A stretch of 41,481 bases of DNA from contig JAKIUD010000027.1 in NCBI GenBank assembly GCA_021647765.1, forward strand, positions 1 through 41,481, given 5' to 3'. The notes under the pieces were generated by a model. The model saw only the letters and a program-made list of their open reading frames with translations. It searched no databases and was not told the origin of the DNA. Positions 33,544 to 41,481 of this stretch are shown here, piece by piece. This DNA comes from Desulfuromusa sp. GTDB taxonomy: Bacteria > Desulfobacterota > Desulfuromonadia > Desulfuromonadales > Geopsychrobacteraceae. The translations under genes and the position numbers were made by a program. Within the stretch, counting starts at the first letter, position 1. The number at the start of each line of letters is the position of its first letter.

Positions 33544-34674
33544 TCAGAGGAGTTTTCCCCGGCTGGTAAAATAGCGCTGGTAGGGATTGAACGAGCGGCG
33601 GTATTGGTGGATTGAGATGATGATGATATTGATGATACTGGCAATTGGAACGCCTATGATCATCCCCAAAACTCCATAAAGTTTGCCACCCATAACAATC
33701 GCCAGAATAACCCAGAGGGGGTGAAGATTTGATACCTTGGAAATGAGAATGGGGATGAGAATGAAATTATCGATAATAACCTGAGCAATGAGAAAATAGA
33801 CACAGAGAATCCACCAGAATTGTCCACCCATCCCCAAGTCAACCAGCGCAATCACCAAACCGGGGATCATCCCGATGATAGGACCTATATAAGGGATGAG
33901 ATTGCTGGCTCCGGCAACCACTGCTAAAATCGGGGCATAGCGGATATCGGTAAGAGATAATCCCATCCAAACAACCATTCCAATGATCAGTGCTTCCAAA
34001 ATTCTTCCACGAATAAAATGAGCCAGTTGCCAGCTGACATTTGCATAAATATCGAGAACCATTTCGAAATAACGGTTCGGCGACAAAGAAATCAGACTTC
34101 GCATAATCCGGCGACTGTCACGCAGGAAAAAGAAGCTAAACAGTGGTACCAGCAGTAGCAGGCTGCCGATTCGCATGGCAGAGCGTGGCGTTTCTTTGAG
34201 GATCAGGCCAAAGAATGATTGCGACACTGAGCTCAGTCGTTCAACTATGTCATAGTGGGTGATGAAGGGAAAATGTTGCTGAGCCGTTGCCAGTAAACCG
34301 CTCAGGTACACAATCGCTCCGCTGACATAGCGGGGGAAATCGGCTTGGAGGGCTTGCATCATCCCTTTCCAGTTAGGTGGCCCGATAATCAGTAACAGCA
34401 GAAACACCAGCGCGAAAACAAGGAAGTAAACGATAAAGATACTGAGAGTGCGGTTGATTTTTTTTCCTTCAAAAAATTGCACAGTGGGATCAAGCAGAAA
34501 AGAGACAATCAGTGAAATCAACATGGGCAGAAAAAGATCAACGGTGGCAGTTTTTAACAACCCGGTGATGATGGAGGCTGAGGAATAAATAGCAATTCCA
34601 GATGCAATTGAGGTTGTCAGAACCAGGTAAAGAACTGCAACCTGAGCACGGCTCATGTTGTTTTGATTATGCAT
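33544..34674 (-). CDS. AI-2E-family transporter (PerM-like) membrane protein
   Basis: The 376-residue protein has about seven to eight membrane helices and the YhhT/PerM pattern. The block GGQFWWILCVYFLIAQVIIDNFILIPILISKVSNLHPLWVILAIVMGGKLYGVLGMIIGVPIASIINIII near the C-terminus is the strongest match. An in-frame ATG six codons later (MSRAQVAVLY) is an alternative start. Members export autoinducer-2 or act as Na+/H+ antiporters or general permeases. It overlaps the 3' end of the cyclic-nucleotide-binding gene by 8 bp and should be co-transcribed with it, which suggests gating or regulation by a cNMP signal. Confidence 0.87.
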   Translation of the reverse strand: MHNQNNMSRAQVAVLYLVLTTSIASGIAIYSSASIITGLLKTATVDLFLPMLISLIVSFLLDPTVQFFEGKKINRTLSIFIVYFLVFALVFLLLLIIGPPNWKGMMQALQADFPRYVSGAIVYLSGLLATAQQHFPFITHYDIVERLSSVSQSFFGLILKETPRSAMRIGSLLLLVPLFSFFFLRDSRRIMRSLISLSPNRYFEMVLDIYANVSWQLAHFIRGRILEALIIGMVVWMGLSLTDIRYAPILAVVAGASNLIPYIGPIIGMIPGLVIALVDLGMGGQFWWILCVYFLIAQVIIDNFILIPILISKVSNLHPLWVILAIVMGGKLYGVLGMIIGVPIASIINIIIISIHQYRRSFNPYQRYFTSRGKLL

Positions 34675-35197
34675 CAGTTTGCTGCTTTCGATTATGAATT
34701 AACTGTTTTTTTAATTCTTCAAGTTGAATGCTGCATTGTAATAAGCGGTCGCTGATCACCCGGTTTAACCCCAGCATAATTTTTGCCGATGGAGCCGGAT
34801 GACGACGGACAGCCTCAAACATATCAGAGCGGAATAATCCGACCAATATGGTGGGTTCGGTGGCTCGAGCTGAGGCACAGCGCGGTCGGGATGCTGTCAA
34901 GGCGATTTCGCCAAAAAAATCCCCCGACTCAAGGATAGCTTGTTCAGTTTCATGCCCATGTTCATTCATGTTGAAAATTTGTATTTGACCGGAACGGATG
35001 AAATACATCCCTGATCCGATATCCCCCTCGCTGAAGACTGTTTCATCTGCTTCATAGTTTCGGACATGGACAATATTTTCAAGAAAGGCCAGCTCGCGCT
35101 TGTCCAACTTTTTGAACATTGGCATGGTGCCGAGGAAATAGGCCAAGGTTTGTTCGTAGCCGCTGTTTTTAAAAATATTACTCCAGAATGGATTCAC
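34667..35197 (-). CDS. Cyclic-nucleotide-binding domain protein without DNA-binding domain
   Basis: The 176-residue product has a cNMP-binding domain: FKKLDKRELAFLENIVHVRNYEADETVFSEGDIGSGMYFIRSGQI, then the phosphate-binding cassette FGEIALTASRPRCASARA with conserved Glu and Arg. A C-terminal helix (NRVISDRLLQCSIQLEELKKQ) could be a coiled coil. No HTH follows, so it is not a classical Crp. GTG 35197 is chosen because AGGAA lies 6-8 bp upstream and the 47 residues of the open upstream frame look unconserved. The gene is followed by the AI-2E-type gene. Confidence 0.8.
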   Translation of the reverse strand: MNPFWSNIFKNSGYEQTLAYFLGTMPMFKKLDKRELAFLENIVHVRNYEADETVFSEGDIGSGMYFIRSGQIQIFNMNEHGHETEQAILESGDFFGEIALTASRPRCASARATEPTILVGLFRSDMFEAVRRHPAPSAKIMLGLNRVISDRLLQCSIQLEELKKQLIHNRKQQTDA

Positions 35198-35396
35198 AAT
35201 TATTTCCTGTTTTGAGTAAGCCGGGCGAACACATACATACGGTATGTCGAGATCTTGAAAAAACGCTGCAACACCGTAGACTGGACTTTTTGCGACGCCA
35301 TCTCCATTATACCAATAAGTTCGGTGAGTACCAGACAAAAAGGTATTGCTGTAAACAGGTCTTTATCTTGAAGTTATTCTTGACTATCCTGACACA

Positions 35397-37226
35397 ATGA
35401 TTTCGATTGATCTCAAAAAATACCCACAGGCTCCTGGTGTCTACCAGATGTTCGGTGAAACGGATGAAGTTCTTTACGTCGGTAAAGCCAAGTTACTGCG
35501 TAATCGGTTAAGGAGCTATTTTTCTGCGGCGGGTGATGGGCGGCTCCATATTCCACTATTGATGGAAAAGGTGCAGCGGATTGAAGTTATTATCACCGAT
35601 ACTGAAAAAGAAGCGCTTCTGCTGGAAAATACCCTGATTAAAAAATATCGTCCTCGCTATAATATTGAGTTACGTGACGATAAAACCTATGTTTCGGTTC
35701 GAATTGACCTGAACGATCCCTTTCCAATGATGCAGGTGGTGCGGCAAGTAAAAGATGATGGTGCCCACTATTTCGGCCCCTATTCTTCAGCATCGGCGAT
35801 CCGCGAAACTCTCAAGGAAATTTATCGAATTTTTCCCCTGCGCCATTCTTCTATCGAGCGTTGCAGCAAACGTGGCCGCCCCTGCTTGTTTTACCAGATT
35901 GGTCAATGTAGCGCTCCCTGTCACGGAAAAATTACTCAATCTGATTATTGCAAACTCGTGGATGGAGTGATTCAGCTATTGGAAGGGCGGGAGTCAGAAG
36001 TGATTGCACGGTTAAAACAACGGATGAGTGCAGCTTCAGAGGAAATGCGTTTTGAAGATGCCGCTCGGCTGCGTAATCAGATTTCTTCCATCGAAAAGAG
36101 CATTGAAAAGCAAAAAGTGACCGATTACGGCGGTGGAAATCAGGATGTGATTGGATTGCATCGGGATGGTGGAGAGGTGGAGGTGACGCTGCTGTTTATC
36201 CGCCATGGCAGATTAATAGGTCGTCGTAGCTATCCACTGGAGTGGACACTTGATTTACCCGAGTTGCTCAGCGGTTTTTTGCAGGAATACTATTCCCAAA
36301 AGGTTATTCTGCCTGACCAGATTTTGCTCCCTTTTTCAGTAGAAAGTGCCGATTTGCTTGGCGAATGGCTGTGTGAAAAGCGTGGTAAAAAGGTTCGTTT
36401 GATGACTCCGCAACGCGGGGAAAAGAAGCGTCTTTGTCGCATGGCACAACGCAACGCTGAAGAATCTTACCGCCAACGAGGTCAGCGACAGCAGGCTTGT
36501 GAGCAGGTACTACAAGAACTTCGGTCAAAATTCCACTTGCCATGTTTTCCCCAGAGAATTGAATGTTATGATATTTCAAATGTTCAGGGGAACCAATCGG
36601 TCGGCAGCATGGTGGTCTTGTTGAACGGTGAACCCGCCACGGCTGAGTATCGCCGTTATAAAATTAAAACGGTACAAGGTGCTGATGACTATGCGTCGTT
36701 ACGGGAAGTGCTGAGGCGGCGCTTGCTCCGTGGAGTTGAGGAAGAAAACTTACCAGATATGATCTTGATCGATGGCGGCAAGGGACAACTTGGAGTCCTG
36801 TCAATGGTGCTTGAGGAATTCCATGTAGAGGGGAAAATTGGTGCTGTAGGGATCGCTAAAAGCCGGGTGATGGCAAATGTACGTGGTAAAGTTGTCGAGC
36901 GAAGTGAAGAGCGTTTTTTTCTTCCCGGACGAAAAAATCCGGTCAGTTTTCGGCACGGATCGGCCAGTTTGTTTCTCCTAGAGCGGTTACGGGATGAAGC
37001 ACATCGCTTCGCAATTACCTACTATCGTAAATTACACAGCAAAGCGAGTTTACGTTCAGCGTTGGAAGATATCCCCGGAGTTGGCCCGGCTCGGAAAAAA
37101 TCTCTGCTGAAACATTTTGGGAGTTTGAAAAAAATCCGTGCTGCGTCCCTGGAAGAATTGCAGCAGATGCCGGGGATGTCAGAGGGATTGGCAGAAACGA
37201 TTTTTCGGGTTCTGTCAGATTCATAA
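35397..37226 (+). CDS. uvrC: Excinuclease ABC subunit C
   Basis: The 609-residue protein has the full UvrC layout. The GIY-YIG nuclease is at residues 1-90 (APGVYQMFGETDEVLYVGKAKLLRNRLRSYF). A Cys cluster (CSKRGRPCLFYQIGQCSAPC) lies near 155, and the UVR UvrB-interaction motif near 215 (FEDAARLRNQISSIEKSIE). The RNase-H-like endonuclease domain follows from about 370 (IECYDISNVQGNQSVGSMVV; DMILIDGGKGQL). C-terminal tandem HhH motifs are at about 555-600 (LEDIPGVGPARKKSLLKHFGS; LQQMPGMSEGLAETI). It makes both incisions of nucleotide excision repair. Divergent from the cNMP-binding gene. Confidence 0.97.
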   Translation: MISIDLKKYPQAPGVYQMFGETDEVLYVGKAKLLRNRLRSYFSAAGDGRLHIPLLMEKVQRIEVIITDTEKEALLLENTLIKKYRPRYNIELRDDKTYVSVRIDLNDPFPMMQVVRQVKDDGAHYFGPYSSASAIRETLKEIYRIFPLRHSSIERCSKRGRPCLFYQIGQCSAPCHGKITQSDYCKLVDGVIQLLEGRESEVIARLKQRMSAASEEMRFEDAARLRNQISSIEKSIEKQKVTDYGGGNQDVIGLHRDGGEVEVTLLFIRHGRLIGRRSYPLEWTLDLPELLSGFLQEYYSQKVILPDQILLPFSVESADLLGEWLCEKRGKKVRLMTPQRGEKKRLCRMAQRNAEESYRQRGQRQQACEQVLQELRSKFHLPCFPQRIECYDISNVQGNQSVGSMVVLLNGEPATAEYRRYKIKTVQGADDYASLREVLRRRLLRGVEEENLPDMILIDGGKGQLGVLSMVLEEFHVEGKIGAVGIAKSRVMANVRGKVVERSEERFFLPGRKNPVSFRHGSASLFLLERLRDEAHRFAITYYRKLHSKASLRSALEDIPGVGPARKKSLLKHFGSLKKIRAASLEELQQMPGMSEGLAETIFRVLSDS

Positions 37227-37237
37227 CATAATCTTTG

Positions 37238-37434
37238 CCACCAGGACGCCAAGACACCAAGGACACCAAGAAAAGATTTTAACGGAGAGATGCCGAGTTG
37301 GAGAGTTGGAGAGAAGAGCTTAAGATCTTTTTTCTGGTTTAAAACCTTAAACGGATTTTGATTTGTTCTCTCTGCGTCTCTCTATCTCTCCGTTAAGGCT
37401 TTTGACCTTCTTGGTCTCCTTGGCGCCTTGGTGG
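37238..37434. repeat. Long imperfect inverted-repeat element
   Basis: The left end CCACCAGGACGCCAAGACACC and its right end complement CCACCAAGGCGCCAAGGAGACC match over the first 30 bp, and TTAACGGAGAGA recurs in both arms (37279 and about 37395). The arms span most of the element, so a large cruciform or hairpin is possible. It ends just after uvrC. It does not resemble the MITE-like repeats A to C, and no further copy is seen in the window. Confidence 0.75.
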
Positions 37435-37445
37435 TTATATTTTTC

Positions 37446-37484
37446 ACAAAAAAGGCCCGATCATCACAACAATAACCGGGCCCC
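37446..37484 (-). terminator. Terminator of the chemoreceptor gene (minus strand)
   Basis: On the minus strand GGCCCGG pairs with CGGGCC around a loop of about 17 nt and is followed by TTTTTTTG. It lies about 25 bp after the mcp stop codon. Confidence 0.75.
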
Positions 37485-37507
37485 TCTTTCATCTATTATC
37501 TCGACCT

Positions 37508-39322
37508 TTAGAACTTACCAAATTCATCATCATCCAGCGCAATAGCTTGTTGTGGACTGCTTGAAGGTGCTTCACCCCAAGAGTTATTGGCGGGCTGGTT
37601 ACGTGGTGCTGGTCTGGAGGGTGCCGGTTGTGGTTGATAGCTCATTTGCTGTTGGTTTTGCCCTTTCAGTTGAAAGCGCTTGAGCATGTTAAGCAGTTCT
37701 GCAGCCTGACTTGATAATTCCTCGGCGGCAGCGGCACTCTCTTCTGCTGTGGCGGTGTTCTGTTGGATTGCCTGGTCAATCTGACCCAAACCTTCGTTGA
37801 TCTGACCGATCCCGGAAGCCTGCTCGCTTGAAGCAGCGGCGATCTCTTCTGCCAGATCGGAAACTTTGGATATGCTGCCATGGATATTTTCCAGGGACTC
37901 TGCCGTCTGGTTGGCAATTTGTGAGCCGTTGCTGGTTTTTTCGACCGACCCTTCAATCAATTCAGCAGTTTCACTGGCAGCTTTAGCACTGCGCGCCGCC
38001 AGATTTCGCACCTCCTCAGCAACCACCGCAAACCCTTTGCCATGTTGCCCGGCTCGAGCCGCTTCAACGGCAGCGTTAAGTGCCAGCAGGTTCGTTTGAA
38101 AAGCGATTTCATCGATGACTTTGATGATTTTATTGATGCTTTGCCCTGCTTCGCTGATCTCACCCATGGCAGAGATCATTTGTCCCATCCTCGCCTTACC
38201 CTCTTCTGTCGCTTGTTTGGCCTCTCTCGAAAGAATGTTGACTTGACTGGCATTGTCGGCATTATGCTTGGTTTGTCCAGAAAGTTCGCTCAAAGAGGCA
38301 GAAATTTCTTCTAGCGATGCGGCTGACTCGGTGGCACTTTGTGACAGTGACTGAGAAAAATCGCTGACGCTGGTGCTGTTTGCTGATATCTGCTGCCCGG
38401 CATTCTGGATTGATCTCATCACCGCGTTTAAATCTTTTTCAAGTTTATTGAAGGCACTGCGTATTTCGTCCTGACTATCTCGTGGCACAAGGTTCATATT
38501 CAAATTGCCATCGGCCAGTTTTTGTAGTGAACCAATCACCTCATGCTGCATATTGTCGGCAAATTTATCCATAGTCTGCGCCAACTGACCGACTTCATCG
38601 GTTTGATCCAAGTTGAGACGACCGGAGAGGTGTCCTTTGTTGATGTCTTCTAACATTTCAACAGCCTGTTTCATCGGTTTTGCAATAGAACGTGCCAGGA
38701 AAAAAATCAGGGTAAAAGATAAGAGTATTAATGCCAGCAAAATACCAAATACTGTATAAAACACGTTGTTGAGTTTGACCTGCAGGTCATCAATATAAAT
38801 TCCACTGCCGATGATCCAATTCCAGCCGGGATGTTTTTTGACATAGGATAACTTTGGCTGTGGATTATCCTTGCCAGGTTTCGGCCATTGATAAGTGACA
38901 AACCCGGATCCATTAGATTTGGTTGCTTTGACAAATTCAACAAAAAGATGCAGACCATCAGGATCCTTAACCCCTGATAAATCTTTACCATCAAGTGCCG
39001 GTTTGATTGGATGCATAATCATTTTAGGCTGCGTATCATTGATCCAGAAGTAGGTGTTTCCTGCATAGCGAAGGTCTCTGATCGCAGACATAGCGTGCAT
39101 CTGAGCTTCGCTGTCCGACATATCTTCGCCAACCATTTTACTGTAATGATCGATGATCCCATAGGCGGTATCGACAGCGGTGACAAGCTGTTTTTTGCTA
39201 TCTGTATAAATCTGGTTGCGATAGTTGTTGTACATCCAGATCAGACAGAGGGTGAAGATCAATATGACCAGGCTGGTGACCAGGTAGATTTTTTTACTGA
39301 TACTGAGATTTTTGAGGCGCAT
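37508..39322 (-). CDS. Methyl-accepting chemotaxis protein, sCache type
   Basis: The 604-residue receptor begins with a membrane helix (about 13-33) and a periplasmic single-Cache domain (about 40-185; IRDLRYAGNTYFWINDTQPKMIMHP and WNWIIGSGIYIDDLQ). It then has a second membrane helix (about 190-212) and HAMP (SIAKPMKQAVEMLEDI). A long cytoplasmic coiled coil follows, with the hairpin tip EIAFQTNLLALNAAVEAARAGQHGKGFAVVAEEVRNLA. The C-terminus is a Pro/Gln-rich linker ending in DDDEFGKF, a tail type I have seen in deltaproteobacterial receptors. A small-molecule ligand such as an organic acid is possible for sCache. It is monocistronic with its own terminator. Confidence 0.95.
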   Translation of the reverse strand: MRLKNLSISKKIYLVTSLVILIFTLCLIWMYNNYRNQIYTDSKKQLVTAVDTAYGIIDHYSKMVGEDMSDSEAQMHAMSAIRDLRYAGNTYFWINDTQPKMIMHPIKPALDGKDLSGVKDPDGLHLFVEFVKATKSNGSGFVTYQWPKPGKDNPQPKLSYVKKHPGWNWIIGSGIYIDDLQVKLNNVFYTVFGILLALILLSFTLIFFLARSIAKPMKQAVEMLEDINKGHLSGRLNLDQTDEVGQLAQTMDKFADNMQHEVIGSLQKLADGNLNMNLVPRDSQDEIRSAFNKLEKDLNAVMRSIQNAGQQISANSTSVSDFSQSLSQSATESAASLEEISASLSELSGQTKHNADNASQVNILSREAKQATEEGKARMGQMISAMGEISEAGQSINKIIKVIDEIAFQTNLLALNAAVEAARAGQHGKGFAVVAEEVRNLAARSAKAASETAELIEGSVEKTSNGSQIANQTAESLENIHGSISKVSDLAEEIAAASSEQASGIGQINEGLGQIDQAIQQNTATAEESAAAAEELSSQAAELLNMLKRFQLKGQNQQQMSYQPQPAPSRPAPRNQPANNSWGEAPSSSPQQAIALDDDEFGKF

Positions 39323-39487
39323 AGGGATTCCTTATCTATGGTTCAAAGTGACAATTATTAGCTACATAGCTAGAATTGTTTTTTTATATGAAATGTGAGC
39401 CCAGAAGTTTTCAGTGAATACATCGCATTTTATATTAATCTGCCCTTATTGTCAACCGATAATTATAGTTTAATAATGTGATAAGGC

Positions 39488-39521
39488 AAAAAAAGAGCCT
39501 CTGAATTTTTCCAGAGGCTCT
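39488..39521 (-). terminator. Terminator of the lipoprotein gene (minus strand)
   Basis: AGAGCCTCTG (39494-39503) pairs with CAGAGGCTCT (39512-39521) around an 8-nt loop; on the minus strand a T-run follows. It lies 26 bp after the stop codon. Confidence 0.85.
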
Positions 39522-39546
39522 CAAGAAAAGAATTTTTAAATAGTTT

Positions 39547-40398
39547 TTATTCGACGGTGACGTCGGCATTTTCCATGATCAGGTCGTATTTATAACCGTA
39601 GCCAAAATCTTTATCAAGAGTCAATACCCCACTGGCAACGACAGTATCGCCAACACTAACCTGAACACTGCTGGTAACTGTAAGATCGTGCGTTCCAGCG
39701 GCCTGATCACCACTCCCGTCCTGGAGATGAATCCAGGTGGTGCCCATGATTTGTGGGCTGAATTTGACAACTTTGCCGCGTAGTGTGACCGCTTTTCCAG
39801 AAAGATCTGTTTTGCCTGCATAAATTTCACTAATCGTCAGTCCGCCAGCAGCTTTTTGTATATTTGCGAGGTCAACTTCTGGTGGAGCAACGTTTCCACT
39901 GATGGGTGGGTGTCCCTCAGGCATCTGCATGTCGGCAGGGTTGCCAGTTGAAGCTCCCATCATGCCCATACCTGATCCTTCCATGGAAGGGTTGCTGGCG
40001 TTTAGAACTGATTCGACAAAGTAGACAATATCAAAGTCACGATTCATGCTCTGACTGTGATAGTTATGCATTGCCATTCCTTCTGGAACCATCACCTCAT
40101 CACCAACCTTGACAGCAAACTCAGGAGCAGCAGCCCAGATTTTCTTGGTTCCATCATCGACATAAACGTAGGTATAGCCTGCGGCGTTAATGGTTTCAAC
40201 AACCGTTCCTGATATAGCACCAGGAGTTTCTGCCGGATCCGGCGCAGGAGCTGCTGTAGCGGCGGGTTCAGGTTGTGCAGCTGGAGTTGGGGCTGGAGCT
40301 TCCGTTTTAGTCGTTGGTTGAGCGGGCTCGTTCTGACTGCAGGCACTGAGGGGAAAGATTATCGCTGCCGTGGCGATAAGAATTAACAGTTTTTTCAC
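39547..40398 (-). CDS. Putative OB-fold lipoprotein
   Basis: The 283-residue protein has a lipoprotein signal (MKKLLILIATAAIIFPLSAC; lipobox LSAC, Cys20). A Pro/Ala-rich linker (about 25-60) follows, then two similar beta-rich OB-like modules: residues 60-115 (GTVVETINAAGYTYVYVDDGTKKIWAAAP...VGDEVMVPEG) and 190-283 (AVTLRGKVVKFSPQIMGTTWIHLQDGSGD...VGDTVVASGVLTLDKDFGYGYKYDLIMENADV). A Met/Gly-rich stretch lies between them. OB domains of this kind are seen in bacterial nucleic-acid or metal-binding periplasmic lipoproteins. GTG 40398 is chosen for its GGAGG site and the lipobox; the frame extends upstream to 40536 without a better start. Confidence 0.72.
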   Translation of the reverse strand: MKKLLILIATAAIIFPLSACSQNEPAQPTTKTEAPAPTPAAQPEPAATAAPAPDPAETPGAISGTVVETINAAGYTYVYVDDGTKKIWAAAPEFAVKVGDEVMVPEGMAMHNYHSQSMNRDFDIVYFVESVLNASNPSMEGSGMGMMGASTGNPADMQMPEGHPPISGNVAPPEVDLANIQKAAGGLTISEIYAGKTDLSGKAVTLRGKVVKFSPQIMGTTWIHLQDGSGDQAAGTHDLTVTSSVQVSVGDTVVASGVLTLDKDFGYGYKYDLIMENADVTVE

Positions 40399-40560
40399 TT
40401 TGTCCTCCAATATTTTGGATTTAATAGGATGAATTTTGAGAAAAATAGCATGGCTATCGAAATTCAGACAAGTAGATTGCGATACTATTAGCATTTCTGC
40501 GGGAATGCACAGGTTGTCCCCGCACAGATGTGACATGTTTTATACGAATTGTCTGGTTAT

Positions 40561-41163
40561 TTACGGAGTGACAACCCGGGTCGCCTGACATTGCACCTCG
40601 ACCATTTCGTACATGTTGGTCACGCGTCCGACCTGTAATTGTTCTTTTTTCTGATAAAAATCAAGACACAATCCACAACTGGCGATATCAACACCACGGG
40701 ATTCAAGGGTTTTAAGGGCATCGAGAACAGCAGACCCTTTGGTGGTGAGATCGATCCCACTATTGACGAACAGGATCATGTCAGGAAGTGGATCCATCTC
40801 AAGGAGCGTGGTGAGGAAATTTATCATCAACACGCGACCAAATTCGTCATCTCCATCACCCATCCGATCACTACCGCAGTAGATAACCGTTTTTCCAGTA
40901 GTGGCTGTCACGGGTGCTGTTTGCGTCTGTGGCGCAGATCCTTCCTTTCCCTCAGTAGGGGTCAAGGTCAAGAGGAAGCAGGTGCCATCTTGTTTCGCAG
41001 CGGCCTGATAACCCATTTTTGTCGCCAGGCGGGAGACATTATCTCGTCCTGCCTGATCACCGACCAGAACTTCCAGTGATTGGCCAGGGTTGGCCAGGAT
41101 CTGTTTGCGAGTTTCAATGACAGGGTAGGGACATTGGTGTTGGCTATAATCAAGTTTTATCAT
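40561..41163 (-). CDS. yedF: YedF-type sulfurtransferase-like protein (TusA plus DsrE)
   Basis: The 200-residue protein has an N-terminal TusA-like domain with the CPYP motif (QHCPYPVIETRKQI, Cys at residue 11) and a C-terminal DsrE-like domain (about 90-200) with GSDRMGDGDDEFGRVLMINFLTTLLEMD and a Cys-containing ASCGLCLDF. This arrangement is that of the YedF/selenium metabolism protein family, which is common in Desulfobacterota. The role is probably sulfur or selenium transfer. AGGAG precedes the ATG. Its promoter region abuts MITE copy C. Confidence 0.9.
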   Translation of the reverse strand: MIKLDYSQHQCPYPVIETRKQILANPGQSLEVLVGDQAGRDNVSRLATKMGYQAAAKQDGTCFLLTLTPTEGKEGSAPQTQTAPVTATTGKTVIYCGSDRMGDGDDEFGRVLMINFLTTLLEMDPLPDMILFVNSGIDLTTKGSAVLDALKTLESRGVDIASCGLCLDFYQKKEQLQVGRVTNMYEMVEVQCQATRVVTP

Positions 41164-41197
41164 GGTCTTTTCTCCTGAAATATGAATATACTATAAT

Positions 41198-41335
41198 CTG
41201 AACCTCTTGCAAAAGTCGTCATTCCTGTGAAAACAGGGATTCTGTTTTGACGAACCCAAGAAACCTCCAGGTTCCCGCCTGCGCGGGAATGACGGTCACT
41301 GGACTTTAAAGATAAAGAGTTTTACACGAGCCTCA
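41198..41335 (+). repeat. MITE-like repeat, copy C
   Basis: About 138 bp beginning CTGAACCTCTTGCAAAAGTC and ending in a diverged inverted repeat (GAGTTTTACACGAGCCTCA). The interior is like copies A and B (GTTCCC-N8-GGGAAT). A TATAAT stands just before it and a TC dinucleotide flanks both sides. It separates yedF from the IS transposase. Confidence 0.85.
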
Positions 41336-41362
41336 TCCGTAAGACTATAATTAATCGGTTCT

Positions 41363-41383
41363 ATCCACCAAACAAAGGTGGAT
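41363..41383. repeat. Short hairpin before the transposase gene
   Basis: ATCCACC and GGTGGAT pair around a 7-nt loop. It may belong to the left end of the IS element that begins here. Confidence 0.4.
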
Positions 41384-41438
41384 GTGACATAGTCTGACAT
41401 TGTTGTGATGGATAATAGCTCCACAAGGAGGTATATCC

Positions 41439-41481
41439 ATGAATCTAAATCAGTTTCGCGATAGGTTTCCCGATGAAGGCG
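41439..41481 (+). CDS. Transposase, N-terminal fragment (IS1595-like), partial
   Basis: ATG 41439 is preceded by a strong AAGGAGG and encodes MNLNQFRDRFPDEGA before the window ends. This start resembles the N-terminus of IS1595-type transposases (short helix before the zinc-ribbon). Only 14 residues are visible. Confidence 0.55.
   Translation, partial: MNLNQFRDRFPDEG

Larger units (their letters stand above)
37227..37507. other. Intergenic region between uvrC and the chemoreceptor gene
   Basis: It is occupied by the 197-bp inverted-repeat element (37238-37434) and the mcp terminator (37446-37484). No gene is seen. Confidence 0.7.

Noticed and set aside
40498..40524. TGCGGG/CCCGCA hairpin as the yedF terminator
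   Set aside because: The stem is only 6 bp and no T-run follows on the minus strand.
1..41481. CRISPR array
   Set aside because: No regularly spaced short direct repeats were seen on either strand.

Overview
The window looks like chromosome from a Gram-negative bacterium of the Desulfobacterota, most probably Desulfuromonadales-like. This is inferred from gene content: a YedF-type TusA/DsrE protein, a receiver-DUF4388 regulator next to roadblock-like proteins, a stand-alone BioD/DRTGG protein, HDOD and sCache chemoreceptor proteins, and a Bat (aerotolerance) operon. No rRNA or other decisive marker is present, so the placement is tentative.

Layout. Positions 1-2800 are a decayed accessory zone: the 3' end of an IS256-type element, a probably truncated hypothetical gene, an exported Hcp-like protein, a YkgJ-family pseudogene with three in-frame stops and a degraded istB (IS21-type) fragment. 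Positions 2808-12898 form a coherent catabolic locus: an Lrp/AsnC regulator, a complete five-component Dpp/Opp-type peptide ABC importer, an N-acyl-D-amino-acid deacylase, an ornithine-racemase-type PLP enzyme and ornithine aminotransferase. Read together they suggest import of an N-acylated or peptide-bound D-amino acid (D-ornithine is the best guess), hydrolysis, racemisation to L-ornithine and transamination to glutamate semialdehyde. This is the most interesting system in the window. A tRNA-Glu(TTC) with its terminator follows, next to more mobile-element debris.

Positions 13712-16052 hold a UspA-type protein (minus strand), ribonuclease HI, a CoA-binding protein and a doubtful small ORF. 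Positions 16167-23144 are a tightly packed moxR-DUF58-DUF4381-batA-batB/C-batD operon. Positions 23591-27355 encode an HDOD protein, a BioD/DRTGG protein, a TPR protein and a YbaK-type deacylase. Positions 27601-30828 are a signalling operon: histidine kinase, receiver-DUF4388 protein and two roadblock-like proteins. Next come an SlyD-like FKBP isomerase, DNA polymerase IV, a vapC-like remnant, a LysE-type exporter, a convergent cyclic-nucleotide-binding protein plus AI-2E-family permease pair, uvrC, a chemoreceptor, an OB-like lipoprotein and yedF. The window ends in the first codons of a probable IS1595-type transposase.

Three copies of a roughly 135-bp MITE-like element with TGAGCCTCTTGCAAAAGTC-type ends lie at 23213, 27426 and 41198, and a separate 197-bp imperfect inverted repeat lies at 37238. 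Together with the IS remnants they show repeated mobile-element activity. Family names rest on motif recognition from the translated sequence; no database search was run.
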